64,000 bases of DNA from Fidelibacterota bacterium (GCA_002689995.1 NZIV01000011.1:33025-97024); one strand, 5' to 3'; shown: positions 20,061 to 29,751, counted from the first letter of the stretch. Made by a program: numbers and translations. The notes: generated by a model not told the origin, from the sequence alone.

Positions 20061-20447
20061 ATGAGTAAGCCTGTAAGTTTAACTGATGCACATAGAGTTG
20101 CATTTATATTTCTCTATTTTGCATCTGAAACAGATCAGAAATTAGCTTCTGAAGAAATGATTGTTATATCAGATAAAATAGAAAACTGTATAAATGAAAG
20201 TCTTAAAAAGGTTGATAATTTAAATTTGTGGAATATTATTACTGAATCCTTAAATTGGTTTAACGCCTTATCATTAAATGATAAGCAAATTACCTTTTAT
20301 CAGTTAATGGATTTTTTAAAAGTTAATTTTTCAGATAATCAAAAAAATCGTATACTTGAAGATTTAAAAGTATTAGCAAAATCAGATGGTATATTTTTAG
20401 AAGCAGAAAAAGCTTTAATTGATAAATCTGCTGAATTATTAAACTAA
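20061..20447 (+). CDS. TerB-like small helical protein
   Basis: This 128-residue, mostly alpha-helical protein has no signal peptide. Two acidic half-motifs, FASETDQKLASEEM near the N-terminus and AKSDGIFLEAEKALI near the C-terminus, match the pattern of TerB-like domains, in which Asp and Glu residues bind metal. The function of chromosomal TerB-like proteins is generally unknown. It has a good ribosome-binding site (GAGGAG at 20051-20056) and its last codons overlap the stop of the convergent TPR gene by 4 bases. Confidence 0.6.
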   Translation: MSKPVSLTDAHRVAFIFLYFASETDQKLASEEMIVISDKIENCINESLKKVDNLNLWNIITESLNWFNALSLNDKQITFYQLMDFLKVNFSDNQKNRILEDLKVLAKSDGIFLEAEKALIDKSAELLN

Positions 20448-22807
20448 TCTAAGTTATTAATTTGTTCTAGAGAACTATCCTTTTCAGCATTATTATATTC
20501 TATTAAAGAATTTAATGTATCAAAATAAGTAGAACCTATGAGTTTTAAGATGTTAGCTTCATTATAGGCAAGTCTTAATTTACCAATAGCTAAGTAAAGC
20601 TGACCAATTTCAAAATGATAAATTTCTTCATCTGGATTTAAAAGAGTCGCTTTTTTTAAGGCAATTGCAGCATTATCTAAATTCCCAATCTGTTTTAAGC
20701 AAAGTCCAATATAATACTGAGAATCAGCGTCCTGATTATCAAATATTAGAGCTTTTTGAAATGATGTAATTGCAGATTCATATTCTCCTAATTTATACAA
20801 ACATTTACCAATTAAAAAATGCACTAAAGCGTCATCTGGATATTGATTAGCATATAAATTAAACTTAGTAAGTGCATCTTCAAAAAGTAATAATTCCATT
20901 AATAATACACCTGTTTGAAATGATATTTTTTTATCCTGAGGATTAAGAATTTTTGCCTGATTAAATGCCAAAATTGCCTGAAATGATTTTCCAAGATTTC
21001 CATATGCAAGTCCAAGAAGATAGTTTGTATTAAAATCAGGATTTTCACAATTCATTGATTCTAATAAATACTTAATAGTTTTTTCGTAGTATCCTAACTC
21101 ATACGTAGTTAATGCTAGCTCATTATAAATTTTTGAGGACTCATCATTGAAATTTAAAGCTTTTTCATACACATACATTGCTTCTTGAAAATAATCCATC
21201 TGTTTATATGCGTCTGCTAACTTTAAGTAATTATCTATATCGTTAGGTTCTTTTTCAATAAGTCTTGAGAATCCATCAATTGCCTCCGGGTATCTTGATT
21301 CTTGTAATAAAACATTACTAAAAATTGATAAAATTCTAGTAGAATCAGGAAAATTTATAATATAATTTCTAAGTGGTTCAACAGCATTTCTGTATTGCTT
21401 TTTGTTAAAAAGTAATAAACCTAATTTTCTATTTACTTCAATATTTTCGGGAGAAAATTTTCGAGTTATTTTGTAATTTTTTATTGCTTCATCTAACTTT
21501 AAAATTTTCTCATAGACTTGGCCCAAATAATAATGATACTCACCATTTTCTTTTTCATATATTGTACTTTTTGTAAAAAAATCTAGTGCTTGACTTAATT
21601 TACCAATTTTTAGAAAAACTTTTCCTAAGTGAAAATGAATTTCAGCATTTTGCTTGTGTAATTCGAGAGCTTTTTTTAATTGTTTTATAGCTAAAATATT
21701 TTTTTGTTCCATTGCATAAATTTTTCCCAATGCAAGGTATACTCTATAATCAAGAATTTTATTTAGAATAATTTGTTCAAGAACAATGCGCGCACCTTGA
21801 AAATCTCCTCTATGCATCATACTTAAGGAAAATCCAATTTTTGCATGAATATTTTTTGGAGATTTTTGAATTGCATTATGATAATAAATAAGAGATTCAA
21901 ACCAATTCTTCATTCCAAAGTGAATATCTCCAAGTAATAGGTCAAGCCTAAGTTCATTTGGATAATTTAATTGGAATCCTTTAATTAGGTTATAAGCTTT
22001 CTCGTAATTATCTTGACTAAGATTTGCTAATCCTAGAATAAACTTTTTTTCAGTCGAAAGTTGGGATATACTATCAAGATTAGAAATTTCATTGATAAAC
22101 GAATTTGTAGAATCTTTATTTGAAAATAATTGATTTGTTAAGAATTCATGATTTAGAAAAATTTCATCTAAGACTATTGCTTGAGAAAGTAATTCTGCAG
22201 CGTCTTTAAATAATCCTCTATCATAATATGATAGTGCTATATTTGTTAATTCAATAGCCTCAACATTAGTTTCATCTAATTTTGGAGAAGTATCATTTAA
22301 TACTCCAACATATCTTATTTCAGGAAACCAAGCACCATAAGGATGGAAAAAACTTGTATCATTATAATTCATTCTTAAAGAATCATTTAATTCCTTTATA
22401 ATCATAGAATAAGGGCTTTCAGAAAATGTATCATTAGATGCTATATAAATATTATCTAAACCTATTAATGGATTTATTAACTTTGATTGAAATCTAAGAA
22501 TTTCGCTTTCATATATTTTAGCAGATCTAAAATATAGAATATTTGCAATTGAATCTTTTTTTATTTCAAAATAAAAATCTGCAAAAGCTAACAAATAATT
22601 TGCAAAATTTTCTTTTTCAAGATTTGGTTCCAATTCTAATTCAGAGATAATTTGTTTTGCTAACTTATCGGCACTTTCATAGTTGGAAAGATTTTTTTCA
22701 ACTCGAAATTTCTCGATTAGTTGCTCTATTTCGTCTTTTGACTGATTGTTGCTGAATGTAAAACAGAGTAATAAAATGATATAAAAAGTTAATTGAATAT
22801 AATACAT
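20444..22807 (-). CDS. Secreted or periplasmic TPR-repeat protein
   Basis: This 787-residue protein has an N-terminal hydrophobic signal segment (MYYIQLTFYIILLLCFTFS) and then a nearly continuous array of tetratricopeptide repeats from about residue 190 to 770. Recognisable copies include AEIHFHLGKVFLKIGKLSQA, GEYHYYLGQVYEKILKLDEA and ADSQYYIGLCLKQIGNLDNA. TPR arrays are protein-protein scaffolds; no catalytic domain is evident. It may be lipid-anchored or periplasmic, but no clear lipobox is seen. There is no operon partner. Confidence 0.82.
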   Translation of the reverse strand: MYYIQLTFYIILLLCFTFSNNQSKDEIEQLIEKFRVEKNLSNYESADKLAKQIISELELEPNLEKENFANYLLAFADFYFEIKKDSIANILYFRSAKIYESEILRFQSKLINPLIGLDNIYIASNDTFSESPYSMIIKELNDSLRMNYNDTSFFHPYGAWFPEIRYVGVLNDTSPKLDETNVEAIELTNIALSYYDRGLFKDAAELLSQAIVLDEIFLNHEFLTNQLFSNKDSTNSFINEISNLDSISQLSTEKKFILGLANLSQDNYEKAYNLIKGFQLNYPNELRLDLLLGDIHFGMKNWFESLIYYHNAIQKSPKNIHAKIGFSLSMMHRGDFQGARIVLEQIILNKILDYRVYLALGKIYAMEQKNILAIKQLKKALELHKQNAEIHFHLGKVFLKIGKLSQALDFFTKSTIYEKENGEYHYYLGQVYEKILKLDEAIKNYKITRKFSPENIEVNRKLGLLLFNKKQYRNAVEPLRNYIINFPDSTRILSIFSNVLLQESRYPEAIDGFSRLIEKEPNDIDNYLKLADAYKQMDYFQEAMYVYEKALNFNDESSKIYNELALTTYELGYYEKTIKYLLESMNCENPDFNTNYLLGLAYGNLGKSFQAILAFNQAKILNPQDKKISFQTGVLLMELLLFEDALTKFNLYANQYPDDALVHFLIGKCLYKLGEYESAITSFQKALIFDNQDADSQYYIGLCLKQIGNLDNAAIALKKATLLNPDEEIYHFEIGQLYLAIGKLRLAYNEANILKLIGSTYFDTLNSLIEYNNAEKDSSLEQINNLD

Positions 22808-22962
22808 TTTTTATTTTCTTAGTATCTAAATTTAAATATAAACATAATTTAGCTAAAATCTTTTCAATAAAAATGCCAATTCTTGTAATAGCATATTTAT
22901 CCACTTTAAATTTAAGACGATGGTAACATTCAAATTCTTTAATAAAATTAATAGGAAATATA

Positions 22963-23280
22963 ATGGACGTACTTTTTAATCTAATAAAACAGGAAATAGA
23001 AACAACCTCAATCAAGTTATTTATGAAGGGAACAAAAGAGATGCCTATGTGTGGTTATTCTAATACTGTTGTTCAAGTTTTAAAACATTATGGTAAAGAT
23101 TTTTCTACAACTAACGTTTTAGAAGATCCAGCAATAAGAGTAAAATTATCTGAATATTCAAATTGGCCAACAATTCCACAATTGTTTGTAAATGGTGAAT
23201 TTATTGGCGGATGTGATATTGTTGTTGAACTTCATCAAAAAGATGAATTAAAAACAATTTTAGATCAAGCTAAAAAATAA
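22963..23280 (+). CDS. grxD: Monothiol glutaredoxin (Grx4 type)
   Basis: This 105-residue protein of the Grx4/Grx5 family binds glutathione and a bridging 2Fe-2S cluster and traffics iron-sulfur clusters. The active site is MCGYSN, a variant of the usual CGFS; the glutathione-binding WPTIPQLFVNGEFIGGCDIV region is intact. The family N-terminus (KLFMKGTKEMPMCGYS) starts normally. It precedes priA by 23 bases. It may serve the iron-sulfur proteins encoded around it, but that link is only contextual. Confidence 0.93.
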   Translation: MDVLFNLIKQEIETTSIKLFMKGTKEMPMCGYSNTVVQVLKHYGKDFSTTNVLEDPAIRVKLSEYSNWPTIPQLFVNGEFIGGCDIVVELHQKDELKTILDQAKK

Positions 23281-23303
23281 ACTTTATTAACATATAATCA
23301 AAC

Positions 23304-25541
23304 TTGTTACGTAAAGAAAATAGTAATTATGCTCAAGTGGCATTTCCTTTAACGAGTTTTAAAAATTTTACCTATGTAATTCCAGCAAGTTTAAAAAATC
23401 AAATAAAAATTGGTTCATGCGTACTAGCTCCAATTCGAAATAAAGAAAGAATTGGATTTGTCATTAATATATCTGATAAAACAAGGTTTGATGGTAATAT
23501 TTATGAATTAAAAGGTCGATTAGAAAAAGACCTATCAATACCTAAAGATCTCTGGGAAACTTTAAATTGGATCTCATTTTATTATTTTTGTTCTATAGGT
23601 AAGGTAATTAAGTCTGCAATTCCATTAAGTTTTAAAAAAAATCTAAACTTAAAAAGAATAGGATATGTAAAAATTACGAACTTCGGACTTAAAAGTATAA
23701 GTATACTATCAAAAAGTGCTAATGCTCAAAGAGCAATTTTAAATTTACTATCTAAAATAGATGAACCCGTTCCTATTTCCTCACTAAGAATAGTTTCGAA
23801 ATCTGCTTCTTCTATTTGTAAAAAATTGGAAGAGAAAGGATATATTGAAACTTCTTTTAAAAATCAGATTTTTAACCGCTTAAATCAACTTCCAAATAAA
23901 AATTTTACTCATATTGAGTTAAATAATGAACAGGAAAAATCATTTAATAAAATTAAGAAAAACTTTATAAATAATTTTTTTTCTATTAATTATATTCATG
24001 GTGTTACTGGCTCAGGTAAAACAGAACTTTATATAAAATTAGCTGAATCTGTGATTAAAAAAAATAAAACAGTAATTATTCTTGTTCCTGAAATTGCTTT
24101 AACACCTCAGATTTCTGCCAGATTTAAGTCCTATTTTGGTGATAAAATTGCAATGTGGCATAGTAAATTAACAATTGCAGAAAAATCTTGGACTTGGAAA
24201 GAAATTAAAAAAAGACGATTTTCAATTATTATAGGAGCAAGAAGTGCTTTATTTACTCCAATGAAAAGTCTAGGTTTAATAATTGTTGATGAAGAGCATG
24301 ATTATTCATATAAACAGGATAGAGTATCTCCATATTATCATGCACGTAATACAGCATTAATGAGAGCTAAATTTGCAAATATACCTATTGTTTTAGGTAG
24401 TGCTACACCAAGCATGGAAATGTATTATCAAAAAATTACTAAAAAAGTCACATGGACTAAACTAAAAAATAGATATGGTAACGCTAGTTTACCCTCCATT
24501 AAGATGGTTGATATGATGGAAGAAATGAAAAAAAATGAAAATTTCAATTCATATTTAAGTTCTGAACTTAAAATTTCAATACAAAATTGTTTGAACAAAA
24601 ATGAGCAAGTAATCTTAATGCTTAATAGAAGAGGCTATGCAGTCGTTCAGCAGTGCTTAAGTTGTAGTAAAATAAGAAATTGTCCTAATTGTTCAGTTAG
24701 CTTAACATATCATAGGAAAGTTAATAAGTTAATTTGTCACTATTGTGATTTTAAAGAAAAAAAAGGAATAAGTTGTAAATTCTGCGGTAGTAATGAAATT
24801 CATTTTTTAGGCTCTGGGACGCAAAAAATTGAGGAAGAATTGATTCAAATCTTTCCTTCTTTAAATATATTAAGAATGGATATTGATTCTGTTCAATCTA
24901 AAGGTGGTCATGAAAAAATATTAAAAAAATTTGGAAATGGCGAAGCGGATATTTTGCTTGGTACACAAATGATTGCAAAGGGATTAGATTTTCCTAATGT
25001 TACTTTAGTAGGTGTTTTAAATGCTGATACAGGAATATTTATGCCTGACTTTAGGGCTGGAGAGAGAAATTTTCAACTTATTTATCAAGTTGTAGGACGT
25101 TCGGGTAGACATAAAAAGCCTGGAAAAGCAGTTATTCAAACTTTTAATCCAAAAGAAATTAGTATTTCTTTGGCAGCTCATCAAAATTTAAAACAATTTT
25201 ATAACACAACAATTGCACAGCGAAATGAATTATTTTATCCGCCATTTTCACGAATTTCTAGATTTATTTGCTCTGGTTTAGATAAATTAGAAGTTAAAAA
25301 AAGAATTTATTATATTTACAATTTATTAGAAAAAGTTGAAGGATTACAGATTTTAGGTCCTTCAATTGCCCCTATAGAAAAAATTAAAAATTCATGGAGA
25401 TACCACTTAATAATAAAATATGAAATAAATATGCCACATATTTTACATCAAAATCTTAGAGTGCAAATTTTATCAATGCTAGATAATACTTTTAAAAATG
25501 TTAAGGTTCAATTAGATGTAGATCCTATTTCTATTTTATGA
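23304..25541 (+). CDS. priA: Primosomal replication restart helicase PriA
   Basis: This 745-residue 3'-5' DNA helicase restarts stalled forks. The order is an N-terminal DNA-binding domain, helicase core with Walker A IHGVTGSGKTELYIKL and motif II VDEEHDYSYKQ, a zinc-binding insert with paired cysteines (CLSCSKIRNCPNC, then CHYCDF and CKFCGS), and the conserved QVVGRSGRHKKPG near the C-terminus. The start is a TTG at 23304, as no ATG lies near the family N-terminus AQVAFPLTSF. Its UGA stop overlaps the ATG of the next gene (ATGA). SSB tips recruit PriA, which is of interest given the SpoVG-like protein at 4.3 kb. Confidence 0.94.
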   Translation: MLRKENSNYAQVAFPLTSFKNFTYVIPASLKNQIKIGSCVLAPIRNKERIGFVINISDKTRFDGNIYELKGRLEKDLSIPKDLWETLNWISFYYFCSIGKVIKSAIPLSFKKNLNLKRIGYVKITNFGLKSISILSKSANAQRAILNLLSKIDEPVPISSLRIVSKSASSICKKLEEKGYIETSFKNQIFNRLNQLPNKNFTHIELNNEQEKSFNKIKKNFINNFFSINYIHGVTGSGKTELYIKLAESVIKKNKTVIILVPEIALTPQISARFKSYFGDKIAMWHSKLTIAEKSWTWKEIKKRRFSIIIGARSALFTPMKSLGLIIVDEEHDYSYKQDRVSPYYHARNTALMRAKFANIPIVLGSATPSMEMYYQKITKKVTWTKLKNRYGNASLPSIKMVDMMEEMKKNENFNSYLSSELKISIQNCLNKNEQVILMLNRRGYAVVQQCLSCSKIRNCPNCSVSLTYHRKVNKLICHYCDFKEKKGISCKFCGSNEIHFLGSGTQKIEEELIQIFPSLNILRMDIDSVQSKGGHEKILKKFGNGEADILLGTQMIAKGLDFPNVTLVGVLNADTGIFMPDFRAGERNFQLIYQVVGRSGRHKKPGKAVIQTFNPKEISISLAAHQNLKQFYNTTIAQRNELFYPPFSRISRFICSGLDKLEVKKRIYYIYNLLEKVEGLQILGPSIAPIEKIKNSWRYHLIIKYEINMPHILHQNLRVQILSMLDNTFKNVKVQLDVDPISIL

Positions 25542-26440
25542 AGATTTTCATAACGTATATGCTTTTTATTTCGATTTCATTTTCATTAGAATTCGAAACA
25601 GATATAGGGGATTGTAATCTTTTTTTTGACGAAAAAACTAATTTATATATACAAGATTATATTATTTTCATCCAAAATGATATCAATAAATTAGTAAAAG
25701 AGTTTGGGCAAGTTAAGAAATTCCCTTTTGAAATATTTATAACTAATAATATCAATAAGTTTAAAAAATTAGCAAAAGGGCCTATGCCTGAGTGGGGTGT
25801 TGGGATTGCAAAAAAGAACCCATCAAGAATTGTAATAAAAGGAACTAAGTTAGGAAAAATATCTTATAATAGATTGTATGAAATTTTAAGTCATGAATTG
25901 AATCATATTTATCTATTTAGAACACCAAATTATAATATTTTACCTAAGTGGTTTATTGAAGGATTTGCTAGTTATTGGGCAGATGAGCTTACAGTTACAA
26001 AAAAAATCCATATATCATCTGCACTTTTAGAAAAAAAACAATTTTCACTTGAAACATTAAAAAGTTTCAATTCTTTTAATAGGATTCATGCAAGTTTAGC
26101 ATATGCTCAATCAGCGGTAGCAATTTATACTATAATTCATTTTTATGGTAAAAATAAATTAATTGAAATTATTCAAAGTAATAAAAGTAAAGATACTTTT
26201 GAAACTCATTTTTATGAAATTACATCTGATTCAATGCTTGAATTAACTTATAAATATGAGAAATATTTAAATAAAAATTTTAAGTGGATGTTTTTATTAA
26301 AATCCTCTAATATTCTCTTTACATGTTTACCATTAATTTTAGTTATTGGCTATTTTATAAAAAAAAGAAGGAATAAATTAATTTTAGAACAATGGTCAAA
26401 AGAAGAATTAGAGATTAGTAATAATGAAGAACCTATTTAA
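25538..26440 (+). CDS. Peptidase MA-like gluzincin metalloprotease
   Basis: This 300-residue protein has an N-terminal signal segment, a zinc-protease motif LSHELNHIYLF near residue 117 and a downstream Glu in WFIEGFASYWADE, typical of peptidase MA/gluzincin proteins. A C-terminal membrane helix (about residues 262-280) is followed by a basic patch and an acidic tail, so the catalytic domain probably faces the periplasm while the tail is cytoplasmic. The gene overlaps priA by 4 bases and the next gene by 17, as part of a packed operon. The substrate is unknown. Confidence 0.78.
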   Translation: MKIFITYMLFISISFSLEFETDIGDCNLFFDEKTNLYIQDYIIFIQNDINKLVKEFGQVKKFPFEIFITNNINKFKKLAKGPMPEWGVGIAKKNPSRIVIKGTKLGKISYNRLYEILSHELNHIYLFRTPNYNILPKWFIEGFASYWADELTVTKKIHISSALLEKKQFSLETLKSFNSFNRIHASLAYAQSAVAIYTIIHFYGKNKLIEIIQSNKSKDTFETHFYEITSDSMLELTYKYEKYLNKNFKWMFLLKSSNILFTCLPLILVIGYFIKKRRNKLILEQWSKEELEISNNEEPI

Positions 26441-27257
26441 TTTATATTTCTTATTTAATTTAGTCTTTGGATCAGGGTTTATTGAGTCTCCACAAAATTC
26501 AATTAATTTAGCACGCTGGAACGGTGGCTCAGCATCTTCAAATATTTATCATCAGTTGAATCCTGCAGCATTACCTATTTTTAATGTTGTATCATTTTCT
26601 AATATTCAAATACCTGGCGATATATCATTAAATAGTATTTTTATTTCTCAAAATTTTAAAAATTATTTAATTAAGATTAATACAACAGTTATAGACTATG
26701 GTAGACTTGAAGATTTTGTTACTAATAAAAATTTCAATGCAAATGATTTAAAGGTTGATCTTTCAATTAAATCTACTTTTGAAGAAATTTTATCTTTAGG
26801 ACTTCAAATTGGTTATCTAAATAGAAATATAGAAAATTTTTCTAAATCTATTTTAGTTACAAAATTTGGATTAAGAACTCAATTATTAGAAAAAAGATTA
26901 GGAATTGGATTTGTTTTAAATCATTCTTTTGATGATGAAGATAAAATATATTCCTTAATTGGTATATTTTATAAACCTATTTATTTCCCTGGCGAGCTTT
27001 CCATTGATATTAGAGGTGTAAAGCAGAGTGAAATTATATTTTCGATAATTTTAAATATTAATTCTTATTTTGATTTTTCATTAGGTTTTACCAATGATAA
27101 ATTGAAATATCATACTGGGTCAACTATTGAAAATATTTATAGTGGATTAGGATTAGGATTTAATCTCAATCTTAAGAGCTACAATTTAGCATATGGGATT
27201 AGAAATATAGGACAATATGGTGTAATGAATGGTATAACTTTAAGTTTTAATTTATGA
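26424..27257 (+). CDS. PorV/PorQ-like outer-membrane barrel protein
   Basis: This 277-residue protein has a signal peptide (ending around GSGF) and alternating hydrophobic beta-strands ending in ITLSFNL, the pattern of an outer-membrane barrel. YHQLNPAALPIF near residue 40 resembles the NPA motif of the PorV/PorQ and UPF0164 families, some of which serve type IX secretion. A type IX sorting tail is found on the protein at 52-54.7 kb, so such a role is possible. Family assignment is tentative. It overlaps both neighbouring genes. Confidence 0.6.
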   Translation: MKNLFNLYFLFNLVFGSGFIESPQNSINLARWNGGSASSNIYHQLNPAALPIFNVVSFSNIQIPGDISLNSIFISQNFKNYLIKINTTVIDYGRLEDFVTNKNFNANDLKVDLSIKSTFEEILSLGLQIGYLNRNIENFSKSILVTKFGLRTQLLEKRLGIGFVLNHSFDDEDKIYSLIGIFYKPIYFPGELSIDIRGVKQSEIIFSIILNINSYFDFSLGFTNDKLKYHTGSTIENIYSGLGLGFNLNLKSYNLAYGIRNIGQYGVMNGITLSFNL

Positions 27258-27697
27258 TAATGGATTTTCACCCGTTTTTAATACATTTCCCTATTAGTTT
27301 TTATTTTTTAGCATTTTTATTTGAAATTTTACGATATAAATTAAATTGGATTAATGAAAATACTCCTCTACTTATATTTATAATCGCATCAATATTCTCA
27401 ATCTTCTCTGCATTCACAGGTGATGCAGCAAAACTAAATATAGGAGATAGTGATAAAATAATTGTTTTATTAGAAAATCATGAAGGTATGGGAACATTAG
27501 TTACAATTTTTGGATTAATATTTTCATTTTTTTTATTATATATGAGGTTAAAATATCCAAAAAAAAAATTATCAATTATAAAACGATTAATTTTTTTATT
27601 GATGACTTTGATGGTTTTTTATACAGGATTTTTAGGCGGAAAAATTGTTCATAATTTTGATATCACTTATATAAATAAATTGGAACGATATAATTAG
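27254..27697 (+). CDS. DUF2231-like four-helix membrane protein
   Basis: This 147-residue protein has four hydrophobic helices and the N-terminal motif DFHPFLIHFPISFYFLAF, characteristic of DUF2231 proteins, in which conserved His residues near the membrane suggest heme or metal binding. GDAAK and LENHEGMGT follow the second helix and match the family. The function is not established. It overlaps the upstream gene by 4 bases and the next coding frame runs across its stop. Confidence 0.78.
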   Translation: MIMDFHPFLIHFPISFYFLAFLFEILRYKLNWINENTPLLIFIIASIFSIFSAFTGDAAKLNIGDSDKIIVLLENHEGMGTLVTIFGLIFSFFLLYMRLKYPKKKLSIIKRLIFLLMTLMVFYTGFLGGKIVHNFDITYINKLERYN

Positions 27698-28751
27698 TTT
27701 TTCAAATAGGATAGCATCTTTAAAACTTATTTTTGGATTAATTAAAACTAATAATTATGTTCCAAATTCAAATAATGTTATACAAAAATACTATACTGAT
27801 TTAAAAAAGAAACAAATTCCATATTTAGAAGTATATCCCAATAAAAACATAAGAAGATTTGAAGTAATTTTATTTCATGGTGCGTCTCCATATGGAGAAG
27901 AACATCCTGCTATGATAAATCTTGCTTTAGCTTTGGCAAAAAGTGGAATAAAAGTTTATATACCACAACTACCAAAATTAACTGAATTAGAGATTAGTAA
28001 CCATACTATTAATTTAATTTCTCATTTTTATTCACTTATTGTAAAAGAAAACTATAAAAAAAATATAGTTCCAGCGGGTATTAGTTTTGGCGGGGGGCTA
28101 CTGATTAAAGCATTAACAAAAACTATGGTCAAAAACTTTTTACCAAAATCAATTTTAACATATGGAACATATTTTAGTTTAGCTTCAAGTATAGAATTTT
28201 TACTTTCTGGAAGAATTATTAGTAATGGTAATGAAGAGTTTATAAAACCAAATGATTGGGGCTTGATTGTATTATTTCATAATTTTCTTTCAGGTATAGA
28301 TGCCGGTTTTGACACAAGTCAAATGGAGAAAGTTCTTAGATTAAGAGTGAAAAATAAAATAGTAGAATCAAATAATGAATTAAGGAGACTTCCAGAGGAC
28401 CAAAAAAAAATTATGTTTGATATTTTAAATTCAAATCAAACTGAAATTATAAAAAAGTTAACAGAAAAAATGAAAACTGTATATCAAGAAGAGCTTGAAG
28501 ATATTTCACCTTCAAATGTTTGTAATGAAATTAATTATAAGGTATTTTTAATGCATGGAGCAAACGATTCTATGGTTCCTTATACAGAATCAATAAAGCT
28601 CAGTAAAAAAATAAAAAAATCTCAATTATTTTTATCAGGACTATACGAACATAGAGAAATATCAAAAAGTAATTCTCTTATTAAAAAAATATGTGAACTG
28701 AAACATATGTCCAATTTTTTTACTGATTTTATGGATTATAATGAAAGTTAA
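27693..28751 (+). CDS. Alpha/beta-hydrolase-like protein, start codon unresolved
   Basis: The frame encodes an alpha/beta hydrolase-like protein: an oxyanion-type VILFHGASPYGEEHP strand-loop, a nucleophile elbow PAGISFGGGLL, and a late VFLMHGANDSMVPYTES region supplying Asp, with YEHRE possibly supplying His. The first ATG (27912) would delete the first strand and the HGASPYG motif. The frame is open back to 27675 but contains no ATG, GTG or TTG upstream; an ATT at 27693 would overlap the previous stop as ATTAG, and an ATA at 27675 or 27690 is also possible. With ATT the protein is about 352 residues. The substrate is unknown. Confidence 0.7.
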   Translation: MSFSNRIASLKLIFGLIKTNNYVPNSNNVIQKYYTDLKKKQIPYLEVYPNKNIRRFEVILFHGASPYGEEHPAMINLALALAKSGIKVYIPQLPKLTELEISNHTINLISHFYSLIVKENYKKNIVPAGISFGGGLLIKALTKTMVKNFLPKSILTYGTYFSLASSIEFLLSGRIISNGNEEFIKPNDWGLIVLFHNFLSGIDAGFDTSQMEKVLRLRVKNKIVESNNELRRLPEDQKKIMFDILNSNQTEIIKKLTEKMKTVYQEELEDISPSNVCNEINYKVFLMHGANDSMVPYTESIKLSKKIKKSQLFLSGLYEHREISKSNSLIKKICELKHMSNFFTDFMDYNES

Positions 28752-29388
28752 ACCATTTCAAGGCGGATATGATAAAAATTTTAGCTATGTTCTTTGGTGT
28801 CAGGAGTCATTAAGAGCAGCAGTTATAGATCCATCCGTTGAACCTTTAAAGATATTTGAATTTATTGAAGAAAACAATCTAGTTTTAGAAAAAATATTAA
28901 TCACACATACTCACTATGATCATATTGCATATTTAGATGATTTTATATTTAAATTTCCTAATATTAGAGTTTTTGGTTATAAAATGCCCGTAAAAAAATT
29001 GAATAGTAATTATATTAAATTATCTAATAATCAGATTTTTAACATAGGAAACAACATAATTACTGCAATTTTTACTCCAGGTCATTATCCAGATTGTATG
29101 TGTTATTGGAATTTAGACGAAGGGTTTATATTTAGTTGAGATACTGTTTTTGTAGGTCGTACTGGTAGAACAATAAGTTCAGCGAGTAAAATTGAAGATT
29201 TATATCATTCAATATATAAAAAATTTTTGAAATTACCAACTTCTACAGTTATTTATCCAGGCCATAATTATGGATTTTCAAAGACATGTACAATAAAGGA
29301 GAATATTAAGTATTCTCCTTTTTTTCAATGTAAAAATTTTGCAGAATTTAAATTAGTTATGGAAAATTATGAACGAAGCAGAAAATGA
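28741..29388 (+). CDS. Metallo-beta-lactamase-fold hydrolase, predicted selenoprotein (UGA at 29137)
   Basis: This is a 215-residue glyoxalase II-like hydrolase if the UGA at 29137-29139 is decoded as selenocysteine (residue 133). Metal ligands are present on both sides of the UGA: THTHYDH (His56, His58, Asp60, His61), TPGHYPD (His115), then Asp134 directly after the UGA and YPGHNYG (His175). The post-UGA sequence DTVFVGRTGRT matches the family motif GDTLFVGxxGRT, so the UGA replaces the usual Gly before the metal-bridging Asp. A SECIS-like hairpin follows. Without readthrough, two metal ligands would be lost. It overlaps the hydrolase gene by 11 bases and the next gene by 20. The substrate is unknown (thioester or persulfide are family options). 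Confidence 0.87.
29137..29172 (+). promoter_or_regulatory. Candidate SECIS element in MBL-fold hydrolase
   Basis: Downstream of the UGA a bipartite hairpin forms: six pairs (29145-29150 with 29167-29172), an internal bulge, three pairs GTA/TAC (29152-29154 with 29160-29162) and an apical loop GGTCG at 29155-29159, 15 nt after the UGA. The GGUC in the loop is the same as the SelB-contacting loop of the E. coli fdhF SECIS, which sits at a similar distance from its UGA. Confidence 0.78.
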
Positions 29389-29641
29389 TAAAAGTTTAAA
29401 ATTAAGTAATATTTTAAAAAAAGGTAATTGGACTGTAAAGCAATTTTATCCAATTGAGAATACAAATAATTTTGAAGTGAAAATTATATTTAAAAATCTT
29501 CCTGGAGTTTTAATAAGTGACTTTTTTGCCCCAAATACTATTAATCATCTTTCAATGAATAAAGATAAAGTTTATATAACTTCAACTGGTATAGATGATG
29601 TTTCTTGGAAATATGAATTAGATAGAATTTCAGAAGATTGA
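29369..29641 (+). CDS. Hypothetical 90-residue protein
   Basis: This small soluble protein was not recognised. The N-terminal half is basic and polar (LKKGNWTVKQFYPIEN), and the centre alternates hydrophobic residues (FEVKIIFKNLPGVLISDFF), suggesting a small beta-rich domain. There is no signal peptide, membrane helix or Cys. The ATG at 29369 overlaps the last 20 bases of the predicted selenoprotein. That overlap makes sense only if the ribosome reads through the upstream UGA or reinitiates, and it supports the gene order being intact. It ends a run of overlapping genes from priA. Confidence 0.6.
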   Translation: MNEAENDKSLKLSNILKKGNWTVKQFYPIENTNNFEVKIIFKNLPGVLISDFFAPNTINHLSMNKDKVYITSTGIDDVSWKYELDRISED

Positions 29642-29721
29642 ATTATCTAAAGTTTTAATTTAGATGATTTTCAGTAATGATTATCACTCATTTAACTACA
29701 TAGTTTAATAAAAAAAATAGC

Positions 29722-29751
29722 TTGTTAAACTAAGTAGATAAACATTAGAAT
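29722..29751 (+). promoter_or_regulatory. Possible sigma70-like promoter
   Basis: TTGTTA at 29722-29727 and TAGAAT at 29746-29751, separated by 18 bases, precede the small repeat-protein gene by about 46 bases. The fit to the consensus is fair. In such AT-rich DNA chance matches are common. Confidence 0.35.

Noticed and set aside
28741-29388. Metallo-beta-lactamase-fold gene as a pseudogene
   Set aside because: Only one in-frame UGA, all metal ligands conserved on both sides, a SECIS-like hairpin in place and selD present; decay would be expected to show more lesions, as in the TetR gene.
29647-29668. ATCTAAA/TTTAGAT inverted repeat as a terminator after the 90-residue gene
   Set aside because: The stem is only seven AT-rich pairs with a long loop and no T-tract; chance is likely in this composition.
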